A DNA stretch of 64,000 nt from Tenacibaculum dicentrarchi (GTDB lineage Bacteria; Bacteroidota; Bacteroidia; Flavobacteriales; Flavobacteriaceae), in contig NZ_OZ038524.1 in NCBI RefSeq assembly GCF_964036635.1, positions 2,423,001 to 2,487,000 on the forward strand, given 5' to 3'. Positions 1-7,403 of the stretch are shown one piece after another; within the stretch, counting starts at the first letter, position 1; each line of letters opens with the position of its first letter. A program made the position numbers and the translations under genes. The notes below the pieces were generated by a model. It had not been told where the DNA came from. It saw only the letters and a program-made list of their open reading frames with translations, and did not search any database.

Positions 1-201
1 TTTAGCGATTGTTTTTTCTGATATTTTTATAGTTTTGTCTAATCGTTTCATTCGTTTATCGTTTAATAAACTAAAATTTAATAAATCGTCTGACTGGTTA
101 TTTCCTGTTGATTTTTTAGCAACTAACAACTCTTTTACAAATGTTCTATACTCTGTATATGAAATAGATTTTTCTAAACTGTTTTCTATAATTTTTTTCA
201 T
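1..201 (-). CDS. N-terminal fragment of a possible thioredoxin-family protein
   Basis: An open frame of 67 codons starts at an ATG (201-199) and runs off the left edge. The protein begins MKKIIENSLEKSISYTEYRT and continues into a segment with KSTGNNQSDDLLNFSLLNDK, then RMKRLDKTIKISEKT. From memory, this resembles the N-terminus of a roughly 200-residue thioredoxin-like protein common in Flavobacteria. The catalytic part lies outside the window, so the family call is tentative. A -7 promoter element (226-233, minus) lies 24 bases before the start. It follows the AraC-linked operon on the same strand but has its own promoter. Confidence 0.45.
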   Translation of the reverse strand, partial: MKKIIENSLEKSISYTEYRTFVKELLVAKKSTGNNQSDDLLNFSLLNDKRMKRLDKTIKISEKTIAK

Positions 202-225
202 TTTTATAAATAAATATGTGTAAGA

Positions 226-233
226 CAAAGATA
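226..233 (-). promoter_or_regulatory. -7 promoter element TATCTTTG for the left-edge gene
   Basis: The minus strand reads TATCTTTG, a perfect match to the Bacteroidota -7 consensus TAnnTTTG, 24 bases upstream of the ATG at 201. Confidence 0.5.
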
Positions 234-275
234 TTTCATAATGACTCTATTTAAAGTAACTAAAGTTACAATACT

Positions 276-1385
276 TTATTTTTTTATTAAAAAAGAATAA
301 TCCGTATAACCTCTTGCAGTACCTCCTCCAAATAAAGTATGATTGTCGCTAATTTGATTCATTTTTGTATTTAGTTTTACACGTTTTGGATAATCAGGGT
401 TGGTTAAGAACTTACGTCCAAAACCAACTAAATCTACTAAATTACTACCTAATAACTCATCGGCTTCCTTTGGTGTTTTATTCCCTGTTGCTATTATTGT
501 TCTACTAAATACTTTTCTTAGTTGAATCCTAAAATCAGTTGGAATTTCAGGGGCATCATCCCAATCAGCTTCACACAAATGGATATAAGTAACGCCTAGT
601 TTTTCTAACTTTTTAGAAGCTAGCATAATTGTATCTAAAATTTCAGGATCATTCATATCTTTAAAACTGATAAATGGTGACAAACGAACCCCTGTTTTTT
701 TAGTTCCGATTTCATTAACTACTGCTTGAGTAATTTCAGTTAATATTCGAATTCTATTTTCCTTGGTTCCTCCATACTCATCTTTTCTTATATTTGAGTT
801 GCTTCTTAAAAATTGGTCTATTAAGTAACCATTTGCACCGTGAATTTCTACACCATCAAAGCCTGCTTCAATTGCATTTTTTGCAGCGATTCTAAACTCT
901 TCAATAACTTGATTAATGTCGTTTTTTGTCATTTCTTTTGGCTCTTCTACAGGTACAAAAGTTGCATCTCCATTTGGTACCCCATCAAAAATATATACAG
1001 ATGTTTCTTTTGCTATTTTTGCTGATGGTGCTAAGGGTTGTAAACCGTTTACTTGTGAACTTGAAACACGACCAACGTGCCATAGTTGTAAGAATATTTT
1101 ACTTCCTTTTTTATGAACTTCATCAGTTACTAGCTTCCAGCCTTCAATTTGTTCTTGCGTATAAATGCCAGGTGTTTTAGCATATCCTTTTCCTTGTAAA
1201 GAAATTTGGGTTGCTTCTGTTATAATAATTCCTGCAGATGCTCTTTGTCCATAATATTCTGCCATTAAAGCATTAGGAACGTCATTTGGTTGTGTGGCTC
1301 TTGAGCGTGTCATAGGTGCCATTAGAAAACGGTTTTCTAATGAAATTCCGTTCATATTATAGGGTGTAAATAGTGTGTTTTTCAT
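276..1385 (-). CDS. Alkene reductase, old yellow enzyme family (NADH:flavin oxidoreductase)
   Basis: 369 residues, full length for an FMN-dependent ene-reductase that reduces activated C=C bonds (enones, nitro-alkenes, some nitro compounds) with NAD(P)H. Visible motifs are APMTRSR at 23-29 (FMN loop with Thr26), LQLWHVGR near 99-106, and HGANGYLIDQFL with substrate-binding His182 and Asn185. The C-terminus carries the GFGRKFLTNPDYP flavin-phosphate segment. The protein is cytoplasmic with no signal peptide. It is the last gene of a six-gene minus-strand operon, 12 bases after the DUF1097 gene. The nitroreductase at the head of the operon suggests joint handling of electrophilic or nitroaromatic compounds (inference). 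Confidence 0.9.
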   Translation of the reverse strand: MKNTLFTPYNMNGISLENRFLMAPMTRSRATQPNDVPNALMAEYYGQRASAGIIITEATQISLQGKGYAKTPGIYTQEQIEGWKLVTDEVHKKGSKIFLQLWHVGRVSSSQVNGLQPLAPSAKIAKETSVYIFDGVPNGDATFVPVEEPKEMTKNDINQVIEEFRIAAKNAIEAGFDGVEIHGANGYLIDQFLRSNSNIRKDEYGGTKENRIRILTEITQAVVNEIGTKKTGVRLSPFISFKDMNDPEILDTIMLASKKLEKLGVTYIHLCEADWDDAPEIPTDFRIQLRKVFSRTIIATGNKTPKEADELLGSNLVDLVGFGRKFLTNPDYPKRVKLNTKMNQISDNHTLFGGGTARGYTDYSFLIKK

Positions 1386-1397
1386 AATTGTATTATT

Positions 1398-1889
1398 TTA
1401 TTTGTTTAAATAGATTGTTAATTTCTCGCGACTAAATAGGGTTGTAAAGCCTGCAAATATTCCAATTAATAATGGAATGAATAATTCGGGTATTATGCTC
1501 TTTAATGAAACTCCTGAAGCAAAAAACAGTACTGTTCCCAAAAATGTTGCAGGTACAAATTCCCCCCAATCTTCAATGATTTCTAAGAAAATTAAAATAG
1601 TTGCTATCCAAAAAACAATAAATGCGGTAACATATAATTCAGAATTTTCAGGTGCTATAGTATTTAAATGGGTAATAGCATAAGTACCTATTAATGCAAT
1701 AAAAATTCCTATAAAAAATGCCAATAGCATTTTAAATGATTTTTTCATATTGCAAGCATGTAAAAAATAGTTTGCCCATCCGAAAAAAACTACCCAAGCT
1801 TTTACTGCCAACCATCCTGAAACTAGTATTACAAAGGCAGCAATAAGGCCAACTAAAAGGGAATGTATAAGTGCGTTTTTATATTTCAT
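1398..1889 (-). CDS. DUF1097-type small integral membrane protein
   Basis: 163 residues with about five hydrophobic segments (near 10-30, 31-45, 52-73, 87-105 and 113-155), consistent with a DUF1097-family inner-membrane protein of unknown function. The segment VVFFGWANYFLHAC (about residues 34-47) and a second GEFVPATFLGTVLFFASG stretch are typical of that family as I recall it. It sits 1 base after the cupin gene and 12 bases before the old yellow enzyme gene, so it is clearly cotranscribed. A channel or transport role for the operon substrate is only inferred from this position. Confidence 0.7.
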   Translation of the reverse strand: MKYKNALIHSLLVGLIAAFVILVSGWLAVKAWVVFFGWANYFLHACNMKKSFKMLLAFFIGIFIALIGTYAITHLNTIAPENSELYVTAFIVFWIATILIFLEIIEDWGEFVPATFLGTVLFFASGVSLKSIIPELFIPLLIGIFAGFTTLFSREKLTIYLNK

Positions 1890-1890
1890 T

Positions 1891-2274
1891 TTATTTAAAT
1901 TCTACTGTTGTAAATATCAATGTGGTATTTCCAATATTTTCTAAATTATGAATGAAGAAATTTTCTTCATCCAAATCATTAAAATATTTGATATCATTTT
2001 TTTCGTATTTGGTTTCGATTACTGTTCCATCAGTATAAAATGAACGTGATTTTCCCTCACTTTTAATAGTATAGAAATACGATTTATTGTGCTTATGAAA
2101 CGGTAATGATTGACCTATTGGTAAATGAATACTCCAAACTTTAAATTCGCCTGTTTCTAGTAATAAGTGCTCACCTACAACTGTATTATTACTACCATTT
2201 TGCATAGCATTTTTTAATGCTACTGTCCAAGGGAAACTCCAATCTCCTTTTTTATTGATTGTTTTAATTTTCAT
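1891..2274 (-). CDS. Cupin-like small protein
   Basis: 127 residues with no signal peptide. A beta-rich core around LPFHKHNKSYFYTIKSEG (about residues 57-74) has the His-x-His pattern of cupin motif 1, and a second weaker set of strands follows up to FTTVEFK. Family members bind a metal or small ligand; no enzyme activity can be assigned. Its start overlaps the end of the DoxX gene by 11 bases, implying translational coupling, and it ends 1 base before the DUF1097 gene. It could be a ligand-binding or isomerase-like component of the operon. Confidence 0.6.
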   Translation of the reverse strand: MKIKTINKKGDWSFPWTVALKNAMQNGSNNTVVGEHLLLETGEFKVWSIHLPIGQSLPFHKHNKSYFYTIKSEGKSRSFYTDGTVIETKYEKNDIKYFNDLDEENFFIHNLENIGNTTLIFTTVEFK

Positions 2275-2683
2275 TATTATTTCTGATTAAATTATCAATT
2301 GACCAACAATTTTTTTCTGTATTAGAGATTAAAAAATAAAAGAATAAGCCATAAATCATTTGTATACCAGCCCAATCCCAATTTTCAATTAATGTTGAAC
2401 CAAATAAGAGGAAAATAATTACTATTGCTCCTGTAATACTTGCACGATAGGTGAATAATCCCAAAATTAATAATAACCCAATTCCAAATTCTGCAAAGGG
2501 TAACACAGTTCCCCAAATAGAGACAGTAAAAGATGGTATTAAGCTGTCTTGAAAAGTTGTTACCATCCAATCTCTAAATCCGTTTAATTTTGAGAAACGA
2601 ACTAATCCATGTCCTAAAAAATTAATACCCATTATTATTCGTAAAAGAGCAAATGCTGTTTGTTGTGGTGTTGTTTTACTCAT
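2264..2683 (-). CDS. DoxX family membrane protein
   Basis: 139 residues with four predicted membrane helices and the family pattern LLRIIMGINFLGHGLVRFSK near the N-terminus, followed by PFAEFGIGLLLILGLFTYRA. DoxX proteins are small integral membrane subunits linked to quinone or thiosulfate redox chemistry in some systems, but most are uncharacterised. It lies 4 bases after the deacetylase/propeller gene and overlaps the cupin gene by 11 bases. Membrane redox support for the two flavoenzymes of the operon is a reasonable but unproven idea. Confidence 0.8.
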   Translation of the reverse strand: MSKTTPQQTAFALLRIIMGINFLGHGLVRFSKLNGFRDWMVTTFQDSLIPSFTVSIWGTVLPFAEFGIGLLLILGLFTYRASITGAIVIIFLLFGSTLIENWDWAGIQMIYGLFFYFLISNTEKNCWSIDNLIRNNNEN

Positions 2684-2687
2684 GAAT

Positions 2688-4460
2688 TTATTTTTTAAAG
2701 TGATATTTTACCAGTTTATTATTTAGCATTAAAGGGATGAAGACCGATTTTGTGTTTTTATCAAAATAAATATCAGCAGTTCCTTTAGGTAAATTTAGTA
2801 CCTCGGTTGTAGTACCTGTTTTGTTTGTATAGTATAATAATTTACCTGCTAACCAATCGGACAATAAGAAACCGTGAAGCGTTTCGCTTAAACCATCTAA
2901 ATTTCCAATAGGTTTGGTTATTTTTTCTATGGTTTTAGTTTTGAAATCAACTTTTTGTAACGTACCTACTATTTTGGTTTCGTAGGTTTTAGGGTTAATC
3001 TCTTTTCCCCAACTTGCTACAAATAACTGATTTTTTGAAATATAAAGCCCGTTTGGCATATTTAGATTTTCATCTTTTAGCCATAATTCAATTTTTCTTT
3101 TTCCTTTTTTTGGTAATTTATAAATTCCACTAAAGCCAAAAGTATTACTGGCATATACATTTCCTTTTTTATCTACAGCAATGTCATTTAAAAAAGTAGC
3201 ATCTTTTGCTTTAAAGGTTAAAACACGTTGAGTTTTTATATCTATTTCTATAATTTTATCAATGTCTGTAACATATAATTTATCATTATAAATAACTAAT
3301 CCTTTTGGTGCGTTTAATCCTGTTATCCACTTTTGTTGAATTATTTTTCCATCTAAACCTACTTTAGAAATATAACCATTCCCATTTTTTTCGGTAGGAT
3401 TCCCATTTATATTAGAGACATATAAAGCATTGTTTTTTGTGTCTAAAACAACACTTTCAGGATTTTTAAAGCCTAAAACTTCCCAATCTTTTTCTAGTTT
3501 AAAAGGTAATTTGGTATTCACAATTGTTGTGTTATACTCAATTTCTGAATTATCAATTGGTGTATTTGGATCATCTTTAATCATATTTGCAATTTCATCT
3601 TTTCTCATAAAAACAACTCTTTTGTGTTGTTTTGCGTACTGTATAAATTTATCGACAACCTGAACTATCGCAGGACCACCACCAATACGATCATGTAAAC
3701 TTATACTCATCATTCTTCTTTTTGTTGCTCCTTCAGCATATAATTGGTCAAATTCGAACTTTAATTGGGCTAAAAATTGATCTGGACTCCAATTTTTACC
3801 AGCTATATTTACAATGTCATTATTACGTAATGTATATGGCATTACTACAAAGTTTTTACCTCTTACTTTGGTTACAAAAGGTTCGTCTCTACTTAAATCA
3901 TCAATGTGGTATAAAAAACCAAGTTCTTGCAACACTTTTAAAGTGTTTGGGCTTCTACGTAACCAATTGGAATTATAACCAACGCCTCTTTGTCCTGTAA
4001 TGGTTTTTACAGTATCAATTCCTTTTTTTACAAATGCCAATTCGTTATCATAAGATAAGTTCCATTGATCTCTCCAAGCAATTCCATGCGCAGCAATTTC
4101 GTGTCCACCATTTACAATAGCTTTGGCAACTTTTGGGTATTTTATGGCGGCTTCTCCAACTACATGAGAGGTTACATGAATCTTGTGTTTCTTCCAAAGG
4201 TTTAACATTCTATAAATTCCTTCTTTTGCTCCATAACGAAACCAACTTTCGGCTGGTAAATCGGGTTGTCCTTTAGGTAAAGGGTTTCCTGAAAACGGAC
4301 TTTCTGCTCCTTCTGGTTGTCCACCTGTTTCAAATTGCATTGAAAAAGAGATAACCAATTGCGCATCATTTGGCCAATAACTTTTTGTGTCGTTTTTTTG
4401 TGCTACAACTATAATTGTTGAAGCGAATAGTAGAATTGTTAAAAGAACTACATCCTTCAT
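2688..4460 (-). CDS. Secreted polysaccharide deacetylase (PuuE-like) fused to an SMP-30/NHL-type beta-propeller
   Basis: 590 residues. Residues 1-20 form a signal peptide (hydrophobic core VLLTILLFASTIIVVA, cleavage before Gln). Residues about 28-310 are a NodB-fold deacetylase of the PuuE/cyclic-imidase branch: WPNDAQLVISFSMQFETGG at the N-terminus, GHEIAAHGIAW with two metal-type histidines, then the SLHDRIGG segment. The usual TFDD motif is absent, as is common in this branch. Residues about 325-590 are a six-bladed-propeller-like domain (NPESVVLDTKNNALYVSN, LNAPKGLVIYNDKLYVTD, LNMPNGLYISKNQLFVAS) resembling SMP-30/gluconolactonase repeats. The fusion suggests an extracytoplasmic hydrolase with a sugar- or lactone-binding module; the substrate is unknown. 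It lies 7 bases after the nitroreductase gene. Confidence 0.8.
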   Translation of the reverse strand: MKDVVLLTILLFASTIIVVAQKNDTKSYWPNDAQLVISFSMQFETGGQPEGAESPFSGNPLPKGQPDLPAESWFRYGAKEGIYRMLNLWKKHKIHVTSHVVGEAAIKYPKVAKAIVNGGHEIAAHGIAWRDQWNLSYDNELAFVKKGIDTVKTITGQRGVGYNSNWLRRSPNTLKVLQELGFLYHIDDLSRDEPFVTKVRGKNFVVMPYTLRNNDIVNIAGKNWSPDQFLAQLKFEFDQLYAEGATKRRMMSISLHDRIGGGPAIVQVVDKFIQYAKQHKRVVFMRKDEIANMIKDDPNTPIDNSEIEYNTTIVNTKLPFKLEKDWEVLGFKNPESVVLDTKNNALYVSNINGNPTEKNGNGYISKVGLDGKIIQQKWITGLNAPKGLVIYNDKLYVTDIDKIIEIDIKTQRVLTFKAKDATFLNDIAVDKKGNVYASNTFGFSGIYKLPKKGKRKIELWLKDENLNMPNGLYISKNQLFVASWGKEINPKTYETKIVGTLQKVDFKTKTIEKITKPIGNLDGLSETLHGFLLSDWLAGKLLYYTNKTGTTTEVLNLPKGTADIYFDKNTKSVFIPLMLNNKLVKYHFKK

Positions 4461-4467
4461 ATGTATT

Positions 4468-5127
4468 TTATTTAAAAGTTATTATTTCGTTTAAATTTCT
4501 ACGTGTTTTTGGTCTTGGCTTATTTACGCTATAGCCAAATGCTACCATATACGATAAACCATATTTTTTTGTATTAATACCTAATTCATTTTTTAAAATT
4601 GTTGTTATTTCTTTTCGCTTAAACCCTTCAATGGGGCAAGAGTCAATACCAATCATTGCTGCACTTGTCATCATATTAGCTAATGGTATGTAGCTTTGTT
4701 TTGAAGCCCAATCAAAAAGCTTTCTATCGTCGGTTAAATCAAAATCAGATTTTTGAAATGTCTCGTACATTTTTCCTTTATTGTTAACAACATCTTCAGG
4801 TAGCTCTTGTACGTTTTTCATAAAGTCTTTAATGTAAGCACTGTTGTATTTAGTCATTTCACTTTTCATTGTTAAACCAAGTATAAAGTGACTTGCTGTA
4901 TCTAGTTTTGCTGTTGCTCCCCAAGCGCTGTCTTTTAATTTTTTGCGTAAACCTTTATTTTGAACAAGTACAAAGTGCCAAGGTTCAAAGCCAAAAGAAC
5001 TTGGAGAAAGTCTTGCGGTTTGTAAAATGAAGTTGATATCTTCATCAGATATTTTTTTTTCGGTATCGAATAATTTACAAGCGTGTCTATTATTATATGC
5101 GTCCAATATTTTTTGTTTGTCTATCAT
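4468..5127 (-). CDS. NAD(P)H-dependent nitroreductase family protein
   Basis: 219 residues, an NfsB-like FMN oxidoreductase that reduces nitro groups or quinones. The N-terminus NRHACKLFDTEKKI is the phosphate-binding RhR(k)F-type motif, followed by ARLSPSSFGFEPWHFVLVQN. The C-terminal MVAFGYSVNKPRPKTRR matches the family's FMN-binding end. It is cytoplasmic and is the first gene of the operon. A -7 element (5151-5158, minus) lies 23 bases upstream in a 95-base divergent region shared with the AraC gene. Likely function is detoxification or metabolism of electrophiles under AraC control (inference). Confidence 0.88.
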   Translation of the reverse strand: MIDKQKILDAYNNRHACKLFDTEKKISDEDINFILQTARLSPSSFGFEPWHFVLVQNKGLRKKLKDSAWGATAKLDTASHFILGLTMKSEMTKYNSAYIKDFMKNVQELPEDVVNNKGKMYETFQKSDFDLTDDRKLFDWASKQSYIPLANMMTSAAMIGIDSCPIEGFKRKEITTILKNELGINTKKYGLSYMVAFGYSVNKPRPKTRRNLNEIITFK

Positions 5128-5150
5128 TTTAGTACTGCTTTTTAATACTA

Positions 5151-5158
5151 CAAAATTA
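5151..5158 (-). promoter_or_regulatory. -7 promoter element of the nitroreductase-to-OYE operon
   Basis: The minus strand reads TAATTTTG, a full TAnnTTTG match, 23 bases before the ATG at 5127. It faces the regulator promoter with three direct repeats between and around them. Confidence 0.6.
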
Positions 5159-5165
5159 GAACATG

Positions 5166-5215
5166 TAATACGTATTTTTAATGTATAAATACATTGTATA
5201 TTTGTACAAATACAT
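5166..5215 (+). promoter_or_regulatory. Three 8-bp direct repeats at 21-bp pitch, candidate AraC operator
   Basis: The 8-mer AAATACAT occurs at 5187-5194 and 5208-5215, exactly 21 bp apart, and a 6/8 match TAATACGT lies at 5166-5173, again 21 bp away. AraC-family proteins bind tandem half-sites about two helical turns apart. The middle site is also half of the palindrome ATGTATAAATACAT (5181-5194). The sites sit between the divergent -7 elements and overlap the regulator transcript start. Confidence 0.6.
5197..5204 (+). promoter_or_regulatory. -7 promoter element of the AraC regulator
   Basis: TATATTTG matches TAnnTTTG and lies 18 bases before the ATG at 5223. Because it falls inside the longer open frame beginning at 5181, it argues for the shorter protein. 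Confidence 0.55.
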
Positions 5216-5222
5216 CTTTATA

Positions 5223-6077
5223 ATGTCGCAACGATTTTACATTACTAAAAACTTGGATGTTCTTGAATTTGAATCTGCCAACAAATGGGGATATCCACGG
5301 CACAAGCATAATTTTTTTGAGCTTACCTTTATTTTAAAAGGTAGTGGACAACATCTTTTAAATGAAAGTGCTATTGACTACAAAAAAGGTGATTTATTTT
5401 TTTTAACCCCTAAAGATGAGCACGAATTTGTAGTTGACGAGCCTACAACCTTTGGAATTATAAAATTTACAGAACAGTTATTTTTAGAGAAGACAAATTT
5501 AACTTCAAGTACACACTGGCGAAAAAATTTAGATACCGTTATATTTCATACCAATAACATTGCTAAATGTATTATTAGTTATGATACTGATAAAGTTCAA
5601 TTATTTTATTTGTATGAATTGATAAAGAATGAGGTAGATAATCCTTTGATTTATAGTAGAGATGTTCTGCTAAATTTATTTCGTGCTTTATTAGTGTTGG
5701 TTTTAAGAAACCTAAAGTCAAGCCTTACAAAAACAGGAGAACCATACAACTCTGAAAAAGAAAAAACAGATTCAATATTAACTTACATAAGACAAAATGT
5801 ACTTGATAAAGAATTGATTAAAATAAAGTCAATTGCTGAGGTTTTTTATATGTCTCCCAACTATGTAAGTATTTATATTAAAAAACATGCAGGAATTTCT
5901 ATTCAACAATATGTTATTCAAACTAAAATAAAAATGGCTGAACAATTATTAAAACAAACAAATTTGAATATTTCTGAAATTTCTGAAAAAATAGGTTTTG
6001 TAGATTCTAGTCACTTTAATAAGATTTTTAAAAAATATAATAATTTAAACCCTAGTGAATTTAAACGCTCTTTTTAA
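5223..6077 (+). CDS. AraC family transcriptional regulator
   Basis: 284 residues from the ATG at 5223; the frame is open back to 5181 but that start precedes the promoter. The N-terminal cupin-like sensor shows HKHNFFEL (His27, His29) and KKGDLFFLTP. The C-terminal 100 residues carry two helix-turn-helix units: SIAEVFYMSPNYVSIYIKKH, then ISEISEKIGFVDSSHFNKIF followed by KKYNNLNPSEFKR. It is divergent from the six-gene operon, with paired promoters and candidate 21-bp-pitch half-sites between them, so it is the likely activator of that operon and autoregulator. The ligand is unknown. Confidence 0.88.
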   Translation: MSQRFYITKNLDVLEFESANKWGYPRHKHNFFELTFILKGSGQHLLNESAIDYKKGDLFFLTPKDEHEFVVDEPTTFGIIKFTEQLFLEKTNLTSSTHWRKNLDTVIFHTNNIAKCIISYDTDKVQLFYLYELIKNEVDNPLIYSRDVLLNLFRALLVLVLRNLKSSLTKTGEPYNSEKEKTDSILTYIRQNVLDKELIKIKSIAEVFYMSPNYVSIYIKKHAGISIQQYVIQTKIKMAEQLLKQTNLNISEISEKIGFVDSSHFNKIFKKYNNLNPSEFKRSF

Positions 6078-6103
6078 AAAATTGTAAATTTTCAATACTA
6101 CTT

Positions 6104-6229
6104 AGAGTCTGTTTAAATTTCATCTGAAAAAATTACGTTGATAAATTTGATACTAAATAAGTTCACAATACATTTTTTTTGAAGAAAAAATCACTCAAAC
6201 TGACATTTTATTTAATTTTTAAATAAGCT
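6104..6229 (+). repeat. Decayed copy of the MITE-like repeat
   Basis: It begins AGAGTCTGTTTAAATTTCAT and ends TTTAATTTTTAAATAAGCT, closely resembling the two ends of the elements at 33705-33885 and 50005-50181, but the hairpin core is missing. It fills most of the gap between the AraC gene and the next lipoprotein gene. Likely an internally deleted, eroded copy. Confidence 0.45.
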
Positions 6230-6326
6230 ATTAGAATCTAAAACTATTTTATTAATTTTATTTTTAAAACAGTACAATTCATAAACCGAGTAAAATACGT
6301 ACTTTTATGGTTTTAATTTTATTTTG

Positions 6327-6857
6327 ATGAAATACCCTTTATATATTTTATATATTTTAATTTTAATTGCTTCTTCTTGTAAAAAAGAAACACCTCAACA
6401 AAATGTTACTGTTAAAAAAACAGGGATGGATGGAAGTGTAAAGCATTTAAAATATACCCCACTACATAAATATGCAGCTAAAAACATAGAAAATTGGAAA
6501 GAATATATGCTTGTAGAAAAATTTTTACAACAATTTAAAAACACCACACCAACGACTGCTTTAAATAATGCTATCGAATTAAAAGAATTAACCAAGCAAC
6601 TAAAAGACAGTTTAAAAATAAAAACGCTTCAAAAACCTGCTTTTAAAGCCCGTATAAATGTTTTTGAAAATGAAGTTTTAAGACTTGCCGATATGACTTA
6701 TATACCAGCAATTACATCTAAAGACATAAATAGTCAAGTAGGTAAAATACGCTTACTTTTTGGTAGTATGAATACTAAAATTAATACCATTTATACAAAA
6801 CAACAATTCGATAAAGAAATAAACCTAGACAGTTTATTTAATTTTAAAGAGCGCTAA
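6327..6857 (+). CDS. Hypothetical lipoprotein
   Basis: 176 residues from the ATG at 6327; an in-frame TTG one codon earlier is less likely. A lipobox LIASSC gives Cys18 after a hydrophobic leader, so it is probably anchored in the periplasm or outer membrane. The mature part is Lys-rich and mostly helical (YTPLHKYAAKNIENWKEYM, then TTALNNAIELKELTKQLKD), with paired Asn/Lys helices like a small four-helix protein. I do not recognise the family. It is convergent with recX and the two ends overlap by 14 bases. Confidence 0.65.
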   Translation: MKYPLYILYILILIASSCKKETPQQNVTVKKTGMDGSVKHLKYTPLHKYAAKNIENWKEYMLVEKFLQQFKNTTPTTALNNAIELKELTKQLKDSLKIKTLQKPAFKARINVFENEVLRLADMTYIPAITSKDINSQVGKIRLLFGSMNTKINTIYTKQQFDKEINLDSLFNFKER

Positions 6858-7326
6858 TAGCTTCGTAAATTAAATGAGGTTCAAAGCCTCTGTATAGTAC
6901 ATAATCTAGAATTTTCTTTTTTCGTTTAAAAATATTTGTTTCGGTTACTAATTTGTTTTTTTTAGCTACTAAATTATAAAGTGTTGTAATATATTCTTCT
7001 TGATCAATTTCTTTTAAGGCTGTTTTTATATTATATGCTGATATATCTCTAAATTTTAATTCTCTTACAATTCTGTTTTTTCCCCATTTTTTAATGCGGA
7101 ATTTTCCTCTTGTAAAACTTTTAGCAAAGCGTTCTTCATTTAAAAAATTATCTTGCATTAAGCTTAGCAAAATTAATTCTCTAGCATCAGCGGCAGTATT
7201 ATATTCTTTTAATTTTGCTTCTACTTCTTTATGACAACGATCTTGATACACGCAATAGTGCTCTAGTTTTCGTTTTATTTCAGCTACCGTAAAAACACCT
7301 TTATTAGTATAATTTTTATCGTTCAT
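6844..7326 (-). CDS. recX: Regulatory protein RecX
   Basis: 160 residues from the ATG at 7326, extending the minus strand to 6844. Three-helix repeats typical of RecX are visible: VAEIKRKLEHYCVYQDRCHKEVEAKLKEY, then ILLSLMQDNFLNEERFAKSFTRGKFRIKKWGKNRIVRELK, then a degenerate third repeat ending VLYRGFEPHLIYEAISAL. RecX modulates RecA filaments. The upstream extension to 7359 is rejected because a -7 element (7332-7339) lies inside it. Only 5 bases separate that element from the ATG, so the mRNA may be leaderless. Confidence 0.88.
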   Translation of the reverse strand: MNDKNYTNKGVFTVAEIKRKLEHYCVYQDRCHKEVEAKLKEYNTAADARELILLSLMQDNFLNEERFAKSFTRGKFRIKKWGKNRIVRELKFRDISAYNIKTALKEIDQEEYITTLYNLVAKKNKLVTETNIFKRKKKILDYVLYRGFEPHLIYEAISAL

Positions 7327-7331
7327 AAGTT

Positions 7332-7339
7332 CAAAAATA
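7332..7339 (-). promoter_or_regulatory. -7 promoter element of recX
   Basis: The minus strand reads TATTTTTG, 5 bases before the recX ATG. Its upstream part overlaps the terminator of the efflux operon. Confidence 0.5.
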
Positions 7340-7340
7340 T

Positions 7341-7379
7341 AAAAAAGGGTTAAAAACAACCTGCCTTTAACCCTTTTTT
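7341..7379 (-). terminator. Rho-independent terminator of the RND efflux operon
   Basis: A 14-bp perfect stem AAAAAAGGGTTAAA / TTTAACCCTTTTTT surrounds an 11-base loop, just past the stop of the RND pump gene. The T-run works in both directions. Confidence 0.8.
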
Positions 7380-7403
7380 ATCTATCAAAAAAATAAAAAA
7401 AAT

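Noticed and set aside
35..223. Plus-strand open frame of 62 codons at the left edge
   Set aside because: It lies opposite the minus-strand gene 1-201, which has a promoter and a family-like N-terminus; the plus-strand product looks random.
5181..5222. Upstream N-terminal extension of the AraC protein
   Set aside because: It contains the -7 element 5197-5204 and the operator repeats, so translation must begin at 5223.
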